Positions 52,472-62,393 of a stretch of 64,000 nucleotides of DNA are shown piece by piece. Position numbers and translations under genes: made by a program. Below the pieces are notes generated by a model, which was not told the origin of the DNA, did no database searches, and saw only the letters and a list, made by a program, of their open reading frames with translations. The first letter of the stretch is position 1. Each line of letters starts with the position of its first letter. The DNA lies in NCBI GenBank assembly GCA_013298565.1, contig JAAFIC010000005.1, forward strand, positions 20,494 to 84,493. The letters are read 5' to 3'. Source of the DNA: Alphaproteobacteria bacterium. GTDB taxonomy: Bacteria; Pseudomonadota; Alphaproteobacteria; Elsterales; Elsteraceae.

Positions 52472-53499
52472 TCTAAGCCCCCCGCCTGCTGGCAGGCTTG
52501 CAAATTCCCCGCCTGCTGGCAGGCTTGCAAATTCCCCGCCTGCTGGCAGGCTTGCAAGCTCTCCGCCTGCCAGCAGGCAACGGTACGCGCCTTTAACGGG
52601 CGTAACGCTTGTGCCTCAGCACAAGGCCCTATGCTCCAGGCGCAGCGAGACGAAAAACGGCAGCCGGGGCCGCGTTCTTGCGGGGTGGGCAAGGTGCCGG
52701 GGATGGGGGTAAGCGCGCGGCCCAAGCGCGGCACGGCGGCCCGCAAACCGCGCAAATAGGGGTGCAGCGGTTGCTCTAGCAACGCCAGTGTCGGCCCGGT
52801 TTCCACCGCTTGCCCGGCGTAGAGCACCAGCAGCCGTTGCGTGATGTGAGCGACGACACCAAGATCATGGCTGACCAATAGCAGCCCTAGGCCGCGCGCC
52901 TCGGTAAGGTCGCGCAGCAGGGCCAAAATCTCCCGCTGAACGGTCGCGTCCAGCGCCGTCGTCGGCTCATCGGCGATTAAAAGATTGGGATTGCCGGAGA
53001 GCGCGACCGCCAACCCCACGCGCTGCCGCTGCCCACCAGACAGCGCGTGGGGATAGGCATTGATCTGCCTGTCGGGATCGGGCAGGCGCACTTGGGCCAG
53101 AAGCTCCAGAACCGCGCGGCGCAAGGCTGCCCCGCGCAAGCCCTGGTGCAAGGCAATCCCTTCACCGATTTGGTCGCCAATGGTCAGCATTGGGTGCAGC
53201 GCCGTCATTGGTTCTTGAAATACCATGCCGATGCGCCGCCCCCGGTAGGCACGGCGGGCTTCGGCAGAGCGCCTGAGCAGATCGACGCCATCAAAGCGAA
53301 TCGCCCCTTCGGCCCTCGCCCCCTCCGGCAACAGCCCGAGAATGGCCAGCGCCAGCAAGGTTTTGCCCGAGCCGCTTTCGCCGACGATACCCAAGCGCTC
53401 GCCCCGGTTCACGGCAAGGCTCACGTTCTCCAACACTGGCAGCGGTGCGCCCGTGCGACCAAGGGGCAGGGTGAGGGTGAGCCTGTCGATCTCCAGCAT
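52468..53499 (-). CDS. Oligo/dipeptide ABC transporter ATP-binding protein (first ATPase) with repetitive C-terminus
   Basis: MLEIDRLTLTLPLGRTGAPLPVLENVSLAVNRGERLGIVGESGSGKTLLAL; true start 53499, not 54351. Confidence 0.92.
   Translation of the reverse strand: MLEIDRLTLTLPLGRTGAPLPVLENVSLAVNRGERLGIVGESGSGKTLLALAILGLLPEGARAEGAIRFDGVDLLRRSAEARRAYRGRRIGMVFQEPMTALHPMLTIGDQIGEGIALHQGLRGAALRRAVLELLAQVRLPDPDRQINAYPHALSGGQRQRVGLAVALSGNPNLLIADEPTTALDATVQREILALLRDLTEARGLGLLLVSHDLGVVAHITQRLLVLYAGQAVETGPTLALLEQPLHPYLRGLRAAVPRLGRALTPIPGTLPTPQERGPGCRFSSRCAWSIGPCAEAQALRPLKARTVACWQAESLQACQQAGNLQACQQAGNLQACQQAGGLE
52480..52560. repeat. 27-bp tandem repeat, three copies plus a degenerate flanking unit
   Basis: CCCCGCCTGCTGGCAGGCTTGCAAATT x2 identical, third copy ends AGCT; encodes NLQACQQAG. 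Confidence 0.95.
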
Positions 53500-54314
53500 C
53501 AGCGCGGCCCCGCTTTCGGGTCCAGCCAATCGCGCAAGCCATCGCCAAGCAGATTGAAGCCAAGGACCGATAGGGCAATCGCGGTGCCGGGAAGCACGGC
53601 CAGATAGGGCGCGCGGGTAAGATAGGTTTGCGCGTCGGCCAGCATCCGCCCCCAACTGGGGTTCGGCGGCGCGATGCCAACGCCGAGGAAGGACAGGCCA
53701 GCCTCGGTGAGAATGGCGAGCGCCAGTTGGATCGTCGCCTGCACGATCAAGCCGCCCGCGATCATGGGTAACACATGATCCCAAGCAAGGCGAAAACGAC
53801 CTTTGCCCGAAAGTCGCGCGGCGCGGATGTAATCTTGGGTGAGCACCGCGAGGGAGGCGGCGCGCGTCACGCGGGCAAACACCGGCACGTTGAACAGCCC
53901 AATCGCCAGCACCGCCGTTCCCGCGCCGCCACCTATGAGCGCGGCCAGCACAATCGCCGACAGAATGGCCGGGAAGGCGAACAGCAGATCGCTGAGGCGC
54001 AAGACCAAGGCTTCCACCCAGCCGCGTTTCAGCGCTGCCAGCAGCCCGAGCGCGACGCCCAGCGTTAGCCCAACCGCGACGGCAGCGAGCGCGACCGAGA
54101 GGGAGTTCCACGCTCCAACCATCAGTTGCGCCGCAAGATCGCGCCCCATCGCGTCGGTCCCAAGGCTGCCCGCGCTGCCGAACGGCGGCTGTAAGCGTTG
54201 CGGAATTCGCATCCGAAGCGGATCGGCGGGCAGCCACAGGCGCGAGAGCAGCGCGAGCAGCATAGTGCTCCCCGCCAAGGCAAGGCCAATCCACAGCGAC
54301 AGGTGCCGCCGCAT
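53499..54314 (-). CDS. Dipeptide-type ABC transporter permease (DppC-like)
   Basis: FGSAGSLGTDAMGRDLAAQLMVGAWNSLSVALAAV. Confidence 0.93.
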   Translation of the reverse strand: MRRHLSLWIGLALAGSTMLLALLSRLWLPADPLRMRIPQRLQPPFGSAGSLGTDAMGRDLAAQLMVGAWNSLSVALAAVAVGLTLGVALGLLAALKRGWVEALVLRLSDLLFAFPAILSAIVLAALIGGGAGTAVLAIGLFNVPVFARVTRAASLAVLTQDYIRAARLSGKGRFRLAWDHVLPMIAGGLIVQATIQLALAILTEAGLSFLGVGIAPPNPSWGRMLADAQTYLTRAPYLAVLPGTAIALSVLGFNLLGDGLRDWLDPKAGPR

Positions 54315-54317
54315 CGG

Positions 54318-55265
54318 TCAGGCCCCCCGCCGCAAGCGCGGATCGAGCCAAAGATAGGCGAGATCGACGAGCAGGTTCACCAGAATCACAAAGGCCGCGA
54401 GCAACATCGCCACGTCTTTCACCACGATCACGTCGCGCTGGTTCATGGCCTGATACAGCAACCGCCCCAGGCCGGGCAGGGCGAAGATATTCTCCACGAG
54501 AATCGCGCCCGCGACGAGAAAGGAGAATTGCAGCCCCAAGATCGTTATCACGGGCAACAGGGCGGCACGTAAGGCGTGGCGGATCAGAATACGGCGGTTG
54601 GAAAGCCCTTTAGCGCGGGCGGTGCGGATATAATCCTCCCCCATCACCTCCAGCACTGCCGCCCGCGTCACCCGCGCCAGAATGGCGGCTTGCGGCAGGG
54701 CGAGAGCCACGGCAGGTAGGAACAGCGCGCGCAGGCCGGGCAGCAAACCGTCGCCCCAACCCGGAAAACTCCCCACGGGAAACAGCGGCCAAGTGAGCGA
54801 GAACAGCAGGATCAGCAGCAACCCGATCCAGAAATTCGGCACCGCCACGCCCAGTTGCGCGAAAAGCATCACGCCCGCATCGGCGGCTTTTCCGTGCTTG
54901 GCGGCGGCGAGCGTGCCGAGGGGCAGGGCAAGCGCCGTCGAAATCAGGATCGCCAGCAGTGCTAGCGGCACAGTTAGGCTCAGGCGTTCGGCAATCAAAT
55001 CCGCGACCGGCACCCGGTAGGTATAACTTAGACCGAAATCGCCCTGGATCATTCCCCCAACCCAGGCCAGATAGCGGAGCAGGGCGGGCTGATCGAGACC
55101 TAACTCCGCACGCACGGCGGCAAGGGTATCCGGGCGGGCTTCCAGCCCCAGCATCACGGCGGCAGGATCGCCCGGTAGAACCTCCAGCACAAGGAACAGC
55201 AAGGCCGACCCGAGAAACAGGGTAACGGCGGCACTGCCAAGGCGCTGAAGGATCGGGCGAAGCAT
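54318..55265 (-). CDS. Dipeptide-type ABC transporter permease (DppB-like)
   Basis: MLRPILQRLGSAAVTLFLGSALLFLVLEVLPGDPAAVMLG. Confidence 0.93.
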   Translation of the reverse strand: MLRPILQRLGSAAVTLFLGSALLFLVLEVLPGDPAAVMLGLEARPDTLAAVRAELGLDQPALLRYLAWVGGMIQGDFGLSYTYRVPVADLIAERLSLTVPLALLAILISTALALPLGTLAAAKHGKAADAGVMLFAQLGVAVPNFWIGLLLILLFSLTWPLFPVGSFPGWGDGLLPGLRALFLPAVALALPQAAILARVTRAAVLEVMGEDYIRTARAKGLSNRRILIRHALRAALLPVITILGLQFSFLVAGAILVENIFALPGLGRLLYQAMNQRDVIVVKDVAMLLAAFVILVNLLVDLAYLWLDPRLRRGA

Positions 55266-55280
55266 GTTGAGAGCAAGGCG

Positions 55281-56777
55281 CTATTGCCAGGCAACGTCAA
55301 CCACATCATTCGCCGGGATCGGTTGATTCTCCCACAGGCCCGTCAGCTTGGCGTTCCACACGCCGAGTTTTGGCAGCAGGAAGAGGAAAAGCGCGGGCGC
55401 GTCCTCCGCCAAGCGCCGCTGGGCCTGACCCAAGAGCGCGAGGCGTTGGCTGGTGTCGCTGGTTGCGGCTACATCGGCCATCAGCGTCTTCAATTCAGTG
55501 GACTGATAGTTAAAGTAATAGCTATCGCGCGCATAAATCCCCAAATCGAGCGGCTCGGTATGGGCGACGATGGTCATATCGTAATCGGTGCGTTTGAAGA
55601 CTTGATCGAGCCACTGGCCGGGAAACTCAATCGGCTCCAGCTTCAAGGTCACGCCAACATCTTGAAACATGGCGGCCAACACTTCCGCCGCGCGGCGCGC
55701 GTAGGTCATTTGCGGCATCCGCAGAGTAGCGGTGAACCCGTTCGGGTAGCCTGCGGCGGCAAGACCCGCTTTCGCCGCTTTCGGATCGTAGGGCAACACC
55801 CCAGTGAGATCGACATAGCCCGGCTGGCTTGGCGAAAAATGGCTGCCGATGGGCTGACCGCTGCCGTTATAAGCGGCGTCGATCAGAGCCTTGCGATCAA
55901 CGGCCTGGGTTAGCGCCCGGCGCACGCGCACATCATCGAAGGGTTTACGGGCATTGTTGAACCCGGCCACCACTTCGCCTTCTGTATTGCCCGCAACGGT
56001 TTTGAAGCGTGCGTCTTTCTGGAACGCCTCAAACAGTTCCGGCGCGCCAAGGTTCGGCATCGCGTCCACCTCGCCGGCCTTCAGCGCCGAGACTTGCGCC
56101 TGCGCGTCCGAAATAAAGCGGAAGGTGACTTTCGTCAGCTTGACAGTGGCAGCATCGCGAAAGGCGGGGTTCTTCTCCAGCACAATCCGGTCGCCGCGCG
56201 TCCAGGACGCGAATTTGAACGCCCCTGTGCCGATGGGATTGGTCTTATTCGTGGCGATATTGCGCTCGCTCATAATGACCGCATCGCCCCAGCCGAGATT
56301 CCACAGAAACAGCCCGGTCGGGCGCTTCAAGGTGATGACGGCGGTCAGTGGATCGGGGGTGCTGACCTCGGCAATCGGCTCGAACAAAGGCTTCTGCGCG
56401 TTGGTGGAATCGGGCGCGCGGGCGCGGTCTAGGCTGAATTTTACGTCCGCGCTGGTTAGCGGGCTGCCGTTGTGGAACAGCACATTGGGGCGGAGCTTAA
56501 AGATATAGGTTAGACCGTCCGCAGCAAGCGTCCAGCTTTCGGCCAGCGCAGGTTGCACGGCACCCGTGCGGTCGATGCGGGTCAACCCCTCGTAGATATT
56601 CCGGTAGGTGACTTCCCGAATCGCGGCGGCGGCAGCGCTGGTCGGGTCGAGATTCGGCGGTTCAATCGGCATAGCGAGCGTCAGCGTGCCAGGGCCGCCT
56701 GCTTGGGCAAGAACGGCAGGGCTGATGAGCAGCGTCGCCAAAACCGAAACAGTGCGTATAAAATAAGTATAGCGCAT
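55281..56777 (-). CDS. Dipeptide-type ABC transporter substrate-binding protein
   Basis: Signal peptide; PNLDPTSAAAAAIREVTYRNIYEGLTRI. Confidence 0.92.
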   Translation of the reverse strand: MRYTYFIRTVSVLATLLISPAVLAQAGGPGTLTLAMPIEPPNLDPTSAAAAAIREVTYRNIYEGLTRIDRTGAVQPALAESWTLAADGLTYIFKLRPNVLFHNGSPLTSADVKFSLDRARAPDSTNAQKPLFEPIAEVSTPDPLTAVITLKRPTGLFLWNLGWGDAVIMSERNIATNKTNPIGTGAFKFASWTRGDRIVLEKNPAFRDAATVKLTKVTFRFISDAQAQVSALKAGEVDAMPNLGAPELFEAFQKDARFKTVAGNTEGEVVAGFNNARKPFDDVRVRRALTQAVDRKALIDAAYNGSGQPIGSHFSPSQPGYVDLTGVLPYDPKAAKAGLAAAGYPNGFTATLRMPQMTYARRAAEVLAAMFQDVGVTLKLEPIEFPGQWLDQVFKRTDYDMTIVAHTEPLDLGIYARDSYYFNYQSTELKTLMADVAATSDTSQRLALLGQAQRRLAEDAPALFLFLLPKLGVWNAKLTGLWENQPIPANDVVDVAWQ

Positions 56778-56789
56778 AGGCTCCCTCCC

Positions 56790-57803
56790 TTAAGCGTTTT
56801 CTTGTCGTAGAGTTCGATAACCGGGAAACTCCCCCAGCGTCTCCGCTTCGTACACACCGCGCGCGACCGCGCGGGCCACGCAGTCGGCAGCAGCTTGGCC
56901 TAAGCGGGCCAATCGGTAAGGATCGACCCCAGACCCGTCGCCGGTCGCGAGCGCAAACACGCTATCGCCATCAAACGGCGTATGAACGGGGCGAATAGCG
57001 CGCGCCAACCCATCTTGCGCCATAATCGCAAGGCGTTGGGCATCGGCCTTAGTCAAGGGCGCGTCGGTGGCGACAACCGCAAGCGTGGTATTGGCCCCGA
57101 GGTGAGGCAGAGCGGTATCGGTCCAGGCCGTGAGATTGGGGATAACGTGGGGCGGCGGTACTTGCCCGCCCAGTTCCGCCAATTGCTCAAAAGGCCACGC
57201 CCAGAAACTCAACGTGCCGGGATGCAGAACCGAGCCGACGGGATTAGCGGCAACCAATGCCCCCACCCAATCCTCACCCACCCGAAGCGAGGCCGTGCCA
57301 AGCCCGCCTTTAAGCCGCCCGGCCTTCGCCCCATAACCCGCGCCCGCATTGCCTTGCGCGACATCAAGGCTGGCCTGCTCGCACGCAGCGCGCGCCAACG
57401 CCCGGTAAGGCGGCGTGGCCCAGGCTTTATTTCCGCCGTTCAGTAGATCGAACAGAATGGCGGCAGGCACAATTGGCACCCGTGCGGTGCCAACCGCAAA
57501 GCCGATGCCGTGGGCCGCAAGATGCTCCATCACGCCGCTCGCCGCCTCCAACCCAAAGGCCGAACCGCCCGACAGGCAAAGGGCATGAACCCGCTCCACC
57601 ATTGCCGACGGAGCAAGCAAATCGGTTTCCCGCGTACCAGGGCCGCCACCGCGAATATCGCAAGCCGCCACCGCAGGCGCATCGGGGAGAATAACGGTTA
57701 CGCCGGTCCAAGCCGCGCGGTCCTCCGTCTGGCCAACGCGCAGGCCCGGCACATCGGTTATAGCGTTGCGCGGTCCGGGGGTGCCATCGCGACCTAGGCT
57801 CAT
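56790..57803 (-). CDS. P1/S58 family (DmpA-like) peptidase
   Basis: GPRNAITDVPGLRVGQTEDRAAWTGVTVILPD; GGSAFGLEAASGVMEHL. Confidence 0.9.
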   Translation of the reverse strand: MSLGRDGTPGPRNAITDVPGLRVGQTEDRAAWTGVTVILPDAPAVAACDIRGGGPGTRETDLLAPSAMVERVHALCLSGGSAFGLEAASGVMEHLAAHGIGFAVGTARVPIVPAAILFDLLNGGNKAWATPPYRALARAACEQASLDVAQGNAGAGYGAKAGRLKGGLGTASLRVGEDWVGALVAANPVGSVLHPGTLSFWAWPFEQLAELGGQVPPPHVIPNLTAWTDTALPHLGANTTLAVVATDAPLTKADAQRLAIMAQDGLARAIRPVHTPFDGDSVFALATGDGSGVDPYRLARLGQAAADCVARAVARGVYEAETLGEFPGYRTLRQENA

Positions 57804-58023
57804 GCCAAATCCTCCCGCCTCGCGCTATCGGCAGTGCGGCTCTTTTGGCGTCGCAACATAAGAGAGGCAGGGCACTTACTCATGCGCGACCCTAGGCGGT
57901 TGCGACGCACAAGGTCAAGAGCGCCTACCTGTAAAAGCGCGTCAAAATGACGCATTTTTGTCATTGACAGACAGGGGCTTTCAGCGCGGGAATGCAATCA
58001 TTATTTCCGGTCTGAGAGTGAGA

Positions 58024-58160
58024 ATGTCGGTTCATGTTTTGCGCGAAGCGGTGTTGGGGGAAGTCCACGCCCGCCCGTTCGTGCCGCTTACGCTCTGCAC
58101 GTCGGCGTAGCGCTCATGGTCCGCCGCATCCGTCGCCGTCATGAGAAGGATGAGGACTAA
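58024..58160 (+). pseudogene. Internally deleted remnant of a DUF3422-like membrane protein gene
   Basis: MSVHVLREAVLGEVHARPFVPL then stop; nearby VGVALMVRRIRRRHEKDED* in another frame. Confidence 0.55.
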
Positions 58161-58164
58161 CGCC

Positions 58165-60009
58165 TTAGCGATGCGCGCGAAGCTGCTCTAAAATCGCCAC
58201 GCCATAGCGCTCCAGTTTCGAGCGCCCAATACCGGGGATGCGCCCCAGTTGCTCCAGACTTGCGGGGCGCAGGCGGACAATATCGACCAGCGTCGCATCT
58301 GTTAAAATAACATAGGGCGGCACTTTGTGATCGCGGGCGAGATCGAGCCGCCAGCCCCTGAAATGCTGAAACAGCGCCTGTTCGGGTGCCGATAGCGTCG
58401 GCGTGCGCTTGTCGCTGCTGGGGGCGGGGCTGCGGCTGCCTGTTTGTGCCATCGGGTCGCGGCGCAGACGCAACGGCTGCCCGTCGATCAACACGGGCCG
58501 CGCGGCATCGGTCAGGCACAATCCGCCATAAGCTTCCGGGTCGGATGTCACGAAGCCAACCGCCAGAAGCTGCCGCAGAACCGAGCGCCACGTGTCCTTG
58601 CTAAGATCACTGCCGACGCCGAAGACTTTCAGCCGATCATGCCCATGTTCTGCTACCTTATCGGTACGCTCGCCGCGCAACACCGTAATGAGATGCTCCG
58701 CCCCAAAGCGCTGGCCGGTGCGATAGATGGCGGACATCGCTTTGCGCGCCGCCTCGGTCGCGTCCCAGGTTTCGACCGGATCGTGGCAAATATCGCAGTT
58801 GCCGCAGGGTTTGGGCAAATCTTCGCCCAATTGGCGTAGCAGGAACGTGCGGCGGCACTCTGCCGTTTCGCAGTAGGCCAGCATGGCATCGAGCTTGCCG
58901 CGCTCACGGAGCTTATGATCCTCCGGCGCGGTGGAGGCATCCAGCCGCCCGCGCTGCATCACCACATCTTGCAGGCCATAGGCCATCCAAGCGGTCGCAG
59001 GCAGCCCGTCGCGCCCGGCGCGTCCCGTCTCCTGATAATAGGCTTCGATGCTTTTCGGCAAATCGAGGTGAGCGACGAAGCGCACGTTTGGCTTATCAAT
59101 CCCCATACCGAACGCAATGGTGGCCACCATCACCACGCCTTCATCGCGCAGGAAGCGGGTTTGATGGGCCTCGCGCACCTTCGAGTCGAGTCCGGCATGA
59201 TAGGGCAGAGCGCTGACACGCTGCTCCTTCAGCCAAGCCGCGATTTCATCCACCCGCTTGCGCGTGCTGCAATAGATGATACCGGCGTCGCCCGCGTGTT
59301 CGTCCTGAATGAAGCTGAGGAGTTGCCGCTTCGGGTCTTTCTTCCCAACCACACGGTAGGTGATATTGGGCCTGTCGAACGACATCACAAAATGCCGCGC
59401 CGCTTCCAGCTTTAGCTGGCGGATAATATCGGTCTGAGTTGGCGGATCGGCGGTCGCGGTCAGCGCGATGCGCGGCACCCAGGGCCAGCGTTCGTGCAGC
59501 AGCGTAAGAGCGCGGTAATCGGGCCGGAAATCGTGACCCCACTGGGAAACGCAGTGAGCTTCGTCGATGGCGAACAAGGCAAGGCGCGCGTGATCGGCGG
59601 CCTCCAAAAACGCCGGGGTTTGAATGCGCTCAGGGGCGATATAGAGCAGATTGAGCGTGCCGTTCGTAAGGCTTCGGAGAATCTCGCGCTGCTCGGCAGG
59701 CTCTTGCCCGGAATACAGCCCCGCTGCCGCAACGCCAGCTTCCCGCAGCGCCGCCACTTGATCTTGAATGAGCGCGATGAGGGGGGAGACGACAATCGCG
59801 CAGCCTTCGCGCACCAACGCCGGAATCTGATAGCACAACGACTTGCCGCCGCCGGTCGGCATCAGCACCAGCGCATCGCCGCCGGCAATCACATGGGTGA
59901 TAATCTCCGCCTGCGGGCCGCGAAACTGCCCATAGCCAAACACCGACTGAAGCACGCTCAGCGGTTTGGTGGTCAGGTCGGAAAGATCGGAAAGGGGAAG
60001 CGCCGTCAT
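58165..60009 (-). CDS. recQ: ATP-dependent DNA helicase RecQ
   Basis: [37 protein letters not shown]-terminal HRDC. Confidence 0.95.
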   Translation of the reverse strand: MTALPLSDLSDLTTKPLSVLQSVFGYGQFRGPQAEIITHVIAGGDALVLMPTGGGKSLCYQIPALVREGCAIVVSPLIALIQDQVAALREAGVAAAGLYSGQEPAEQREILRSLTNGTLNLLYIAPERIQTPAFLEAADHARLALFAIDEAHCVSQWGHDFRPDYRALTLLHERWPWVPRIALTATADPPTQTDIIRQLKLEAARHFVMSFDRPNITYRVVGKKDPKRQLLSFIQDEHAGDAGIIYCSTRKRVDEIAAWLKEQRVSALPYHAGLDSKVREAHQTRFLRDEGVVMVATIAFGMGIDKPNVRFVAHLDLPKSIEAYYQETGRAGRDGLPATAWMAYGLQDVVMQRGRLDASTAPEDHKLRERGKLDAMLAYCETAECRRTFLLRQLGEDLPKPCGNCDICHDPVETWDATEAARKAMSAIYRTGQRFGAEHLITVLRGERTDKVAEHGHDRLKVFGVGSDLSKDTWRSVLRQLLAVGFVTSDPEAYGGLCLTDAARPVLIDGQPLRLRRDPMAQTGSRSPAPSSDKRTPTLSAPEQALFQHFRGWRLDLARDHKVPPYVILTDATLVDIVRLRPASLEQLGRIPGIGRSKLERYGVAILEQLRAHR

Positions 60010-60089
60010 TACGGCCGCACTATAGGCGGGGGCGCTTGGGATGTCATGGGGCTAGATTTGGCAGTGGGCGCGTGTAACAATTTTGGGCT

Positions 60090-60422
60090 ATGCAAATCTT
60101 GTTCTACAGTGACCGGCTGCGCCGAGAAATAGAAGCGTGGCCGACAGGGCTTTATGCGGACTTTCTCTACCGGATCAGCCTGATCGAGCAGGCTGGGCGG
60201 GTGCAGGCCGCGCCCTGGTCCAAGGCGTTGGGGGAGGGGTTGTTCGAGTTCCGCTGCCGCAGCCAGGATGGAATTGCACGGGCCTTTTATTGCACTCTGA
60301 AGGGCGATAAGCTGATCGTCCTGTGTGGTTATATTAAGAAAACCCAGAAGGCCCCGCCGCACGAATTAGGTATTGCGCGGCGGCGGTTGAAGGAGGTTAA
60401 GGCGCATGGATCAGGAACCTGA
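60090..60422 (+). CDS. Gp49/HigB-like toxin of a type II TA system
   Basis: MQILFYSDRLRREIEAWPTGLYADFLYRISLIEQAGR...FEFRCRSQDGIARAFYCTLKGDKLIVLCGYIKKTQKAP. Confidence 0.82.
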   Translation: MQILFYSDRLRREIEAWPTGLYADFLYRISLIEQAGRVQAAPWSKALGEGLFEFRCRSQDGIARAFYCTLKGDKLIVLCGYIKKTQKAPPHELGIARRRLKEVKAHGSGT

Positions 60423-60819
60423 AGATCGCTTCGAGCCGGTGCCGCTCGTGGTTGCCGAGGCCGTTTCCCGCGCGCTATCTCGGCCAGGGTTCAAAGAGGC
60501 GTGGGAGGCGCGTGTGGGGGCGGATTCAAAGATCGGCAGGTCGATTATGGAAACATCGCTAACGTTAAGCATCGCCGAGTTCACGGATCAAGTTGATGAG
60601 GTCGTTGAGCGGTTGGAAAAGCACGAAATTAGTGAATTGATCTTGACGCGCGAGGGGAAGCCCGTCGCCGTCCTGCACCCCTCAACCTCGAGATCGGAGG
60701 CTCTTGCCGCTTGGTATGGCTCTATGAAAGGAATGGTTATCATCCCGGAAGGTTTCGATCTAACCGCGCCAGTTCTGGATGAGCCGATGGATGCCGAACT
60801 CGGAATTTTGCATCGATGA
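60406..60819 (+). CDS. Phd/YefM-type antitoxin with N-terminal extension resembling a truncated HigA (alternative start 60547)
   Basis: N-terminal ALSRPGFKEAWEARVGADSKIGRSI; from 60547 METSLTLSIAEFTDQVDEVVERLEKHEISELILTREGKPVAVLHP. Confidence 0.7.
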   Translation: MDQEPEDRFEPVPLVVAEAVSRALSRPGFKEAWEARVGADSKIGRSIMETSLTLSIAEFTDQVDEVVERLEKHEISELILTREGKPVAVLHPSTSRSEALAAWYGSMKGMVIIPEGFDLTAPVLDEPMDAELGILHR

Positions 60820-61250
60820 GTGCTCCTGCACCCGCCCTGCTTCTAGATACATGCGCCGCAATCTGGCTGGCGGAGCGAAAACTCTCAAAAGAAGCTTTTG
60901 AAATGGTGGCGGCGTCAGGCTTGCAGGAAGGGGTTTTTATCTCAATCGTAACGGCTTGGGAAGTTGGCCTTTTAGGGCGGAGGCGTGCCACGCAGGGGCC
61001 GCGATTACAGTTTAAGCCCGATCCAAAGACTTGGTTTGCAACCTTGATGGCCGCTCCAATCGTTCGCGAAGCTCCTTTTGATGCAGCTATTGCGATTGGA
61101 GCCTCGGAGTTGCCTGGCGATCTCCACAACGACCCCGCCGACAGACTGCTGATTGCAACCGCGCGGGCGATGGGCATTCCGATTCTGACCAGCGATAGAA
61201 AAATCCTGCGCTACGCCGAGGCCGGACATGTCCAAGCCGTTGAGTGCTGA
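60816..61250 (+). CDS. PIN-domain toxin (VapC-like)
   Basis: LLLDTCAAIWLAE...IVTAWEVGLL...DPADRLLIATARAMGIPILTSDRKI. Confidence 0.9.
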   Translation: MSAPAPALLLDTCAAIWLAERKLSKEAFEMVAASGLQEGVFISIVTAWEVGLLGRRRATQGPRLQFKPDPKTWFATLMAAPIVREAPFDAAIAIGASELPGDLHNDPADRLLIATARAMGIPILTSDRKILRYAEAGHVQAVEC

Positions 61251-62393
61251 CTAAAGCCCCTTCACCCGGTCCGCCAGCGCCGCCGCTTGCGGCAAGAGCG
61301 GCAGAAGCTGGGAGAGCGGTGTCGGGTCGGCCTTAAACGGTCCCCAGCGGGTGACGGGGTTCGACAGCGGCGTACCGGGCTTCAGCGGATAGCCCCACAG
61401 GGCTTCAGCGAGCAGACGCTGGCCGGTGTCCGACGTAAAATAGGCCATCAGCTTCACCGCGCCGTCGCGCCGCCCGGTGGCTTGGGTTGCGCCGATAGTG
61501 ACGACTTCGATCGGCGTGCCGCGCCCTTCGCCTAAAGTGGGAAAACTCACGGTGAGTTTATCGAGGGCGGGGCGCAGGGGATCGTCGCCCCCCCCTGGCG
61601 TTAAGCGGTCAGCAAGCCGCGCGAGTGTGCGGCTGCCGATCAAGGCCACGTCGCATTTACCGTCCACCAGCGCTTGCACCAGCGGGCGATCTTCGGCGTC
61701 GGGGACGGGGGCTGCGGTATCCGGCGCAAGCGCCACGGCATTAGCGGTAACGCCCTTCAACCAGGCTTCAGCAACGAGCGGGTCGGGGATCATTTGCGTG
61801 GCGAGGAACGAGCGGCTGGCGAGGCGGCCCAGCGGCGGCAGGCATAAGCGGCCCTTAAAGGCGGGTTTTGCCAGATCGTCGTAGCGCGCGATGTCGGAGG
61901 GTTTCACCTTCTCCGCCAAGCCCACCGCCGCGCGGACGAAGCCGGTAACGGCAATCCAGCGCCCACCGGGGTCGCGAAAGGCGGCGGGGATTGATTTGTC
62001 GAGGTCCGGTATTGTCACCGGCACGAACAGCCCGGCGGTGGCGGCGCGTTCGGCGCGGGTGAGGGTTGGCATTAGTACAACATCGGCGGCGGTCGTCGCC
62101 CCTTCGCGCAACAGGCGGCCTAGCAACAAATCGGCTTGATCGGTTTCGATCTGCACGCTAATGCCGCTCGCCTTCTGAAACTCCGCCAGCACGGGCGCGA
62201 GGCGTTGCGGATCGAACGGCGTGTAGAGCGTGAGGCGCGGGGCCTCTTTCGCAGGCTCAACCGCTGGGGGCGCGGGGGCCTCGGCGGGGGGCTGTGTTTG
62301 CGTGGGCGCTTGCGCCTTGGCGTTCGGCACAATCGCCGCTGCCGCGCTGGAGACGGTGAGAAGGGTTCCGAAAACTGCGCCCCGCAAGCCCAT
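61251..62393 (-). CDS. Extracellular solute-binding protein (Fe3+-type ABC)
   Basis: Signal peptide, Pro-rich linker, LTLYTPFDPQRLAPVLAEFQKASGISVQIE. Confidence 0.8.
   Translation of the reverse strand: MGLRGAVFGTLLTVSSAAAAIVPNAKAQAPTQTQPPAEAPAPPAVEPAKEAPRLTLYTPFDPQRLAPVLAEFQKASGISVQIETDQADLLLGRLLREGATTAADVVLMPTLTRAERAATAGLFVPVTIPDLDKSIPAAFRDPGGRWIAVTGFVRAAVGLAEKVKPSDIARYDDLAKPAFKGRLCLPPLGRLASRSFLATQMIPDPLVAEAWLKGVTANAVALAPDTAAPVPDAEDRPLVQALVDGKCDVALIGSRTLARLADRLTPGGGDDPLRPALDKLTVSFPTLGEGRGTPIEVVTIGATQATGRRDGAVKLMAYFTSDTGQRLLAEALWGYPLKPGTPLSNPVTRWGPFKADPTPLSQLLPLLPQAAALADRVKGL

Noticed and set aside
52480-52560. CRISPR-like array
   Set aside because: Contiguous 27-bp units without spacers, in frame inside a coding sequence; a tandem repeat
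53500-54351. N-terminal ~283 aa of the 627-aa ORF 52468-54351 as a giant fused ABC protein
   Set aside because: This part overlaps the well-supported DppC-like permease in another frame; the ATPase starts at ATG 53499
57939-57953. Short GCGTCA-AAA-TGACGC hairpin upstream of the DUF3422-like remnant
   Set aside because: Only 6-bp arms and no sequence relation to the 11-12-11 modules; too weak to call
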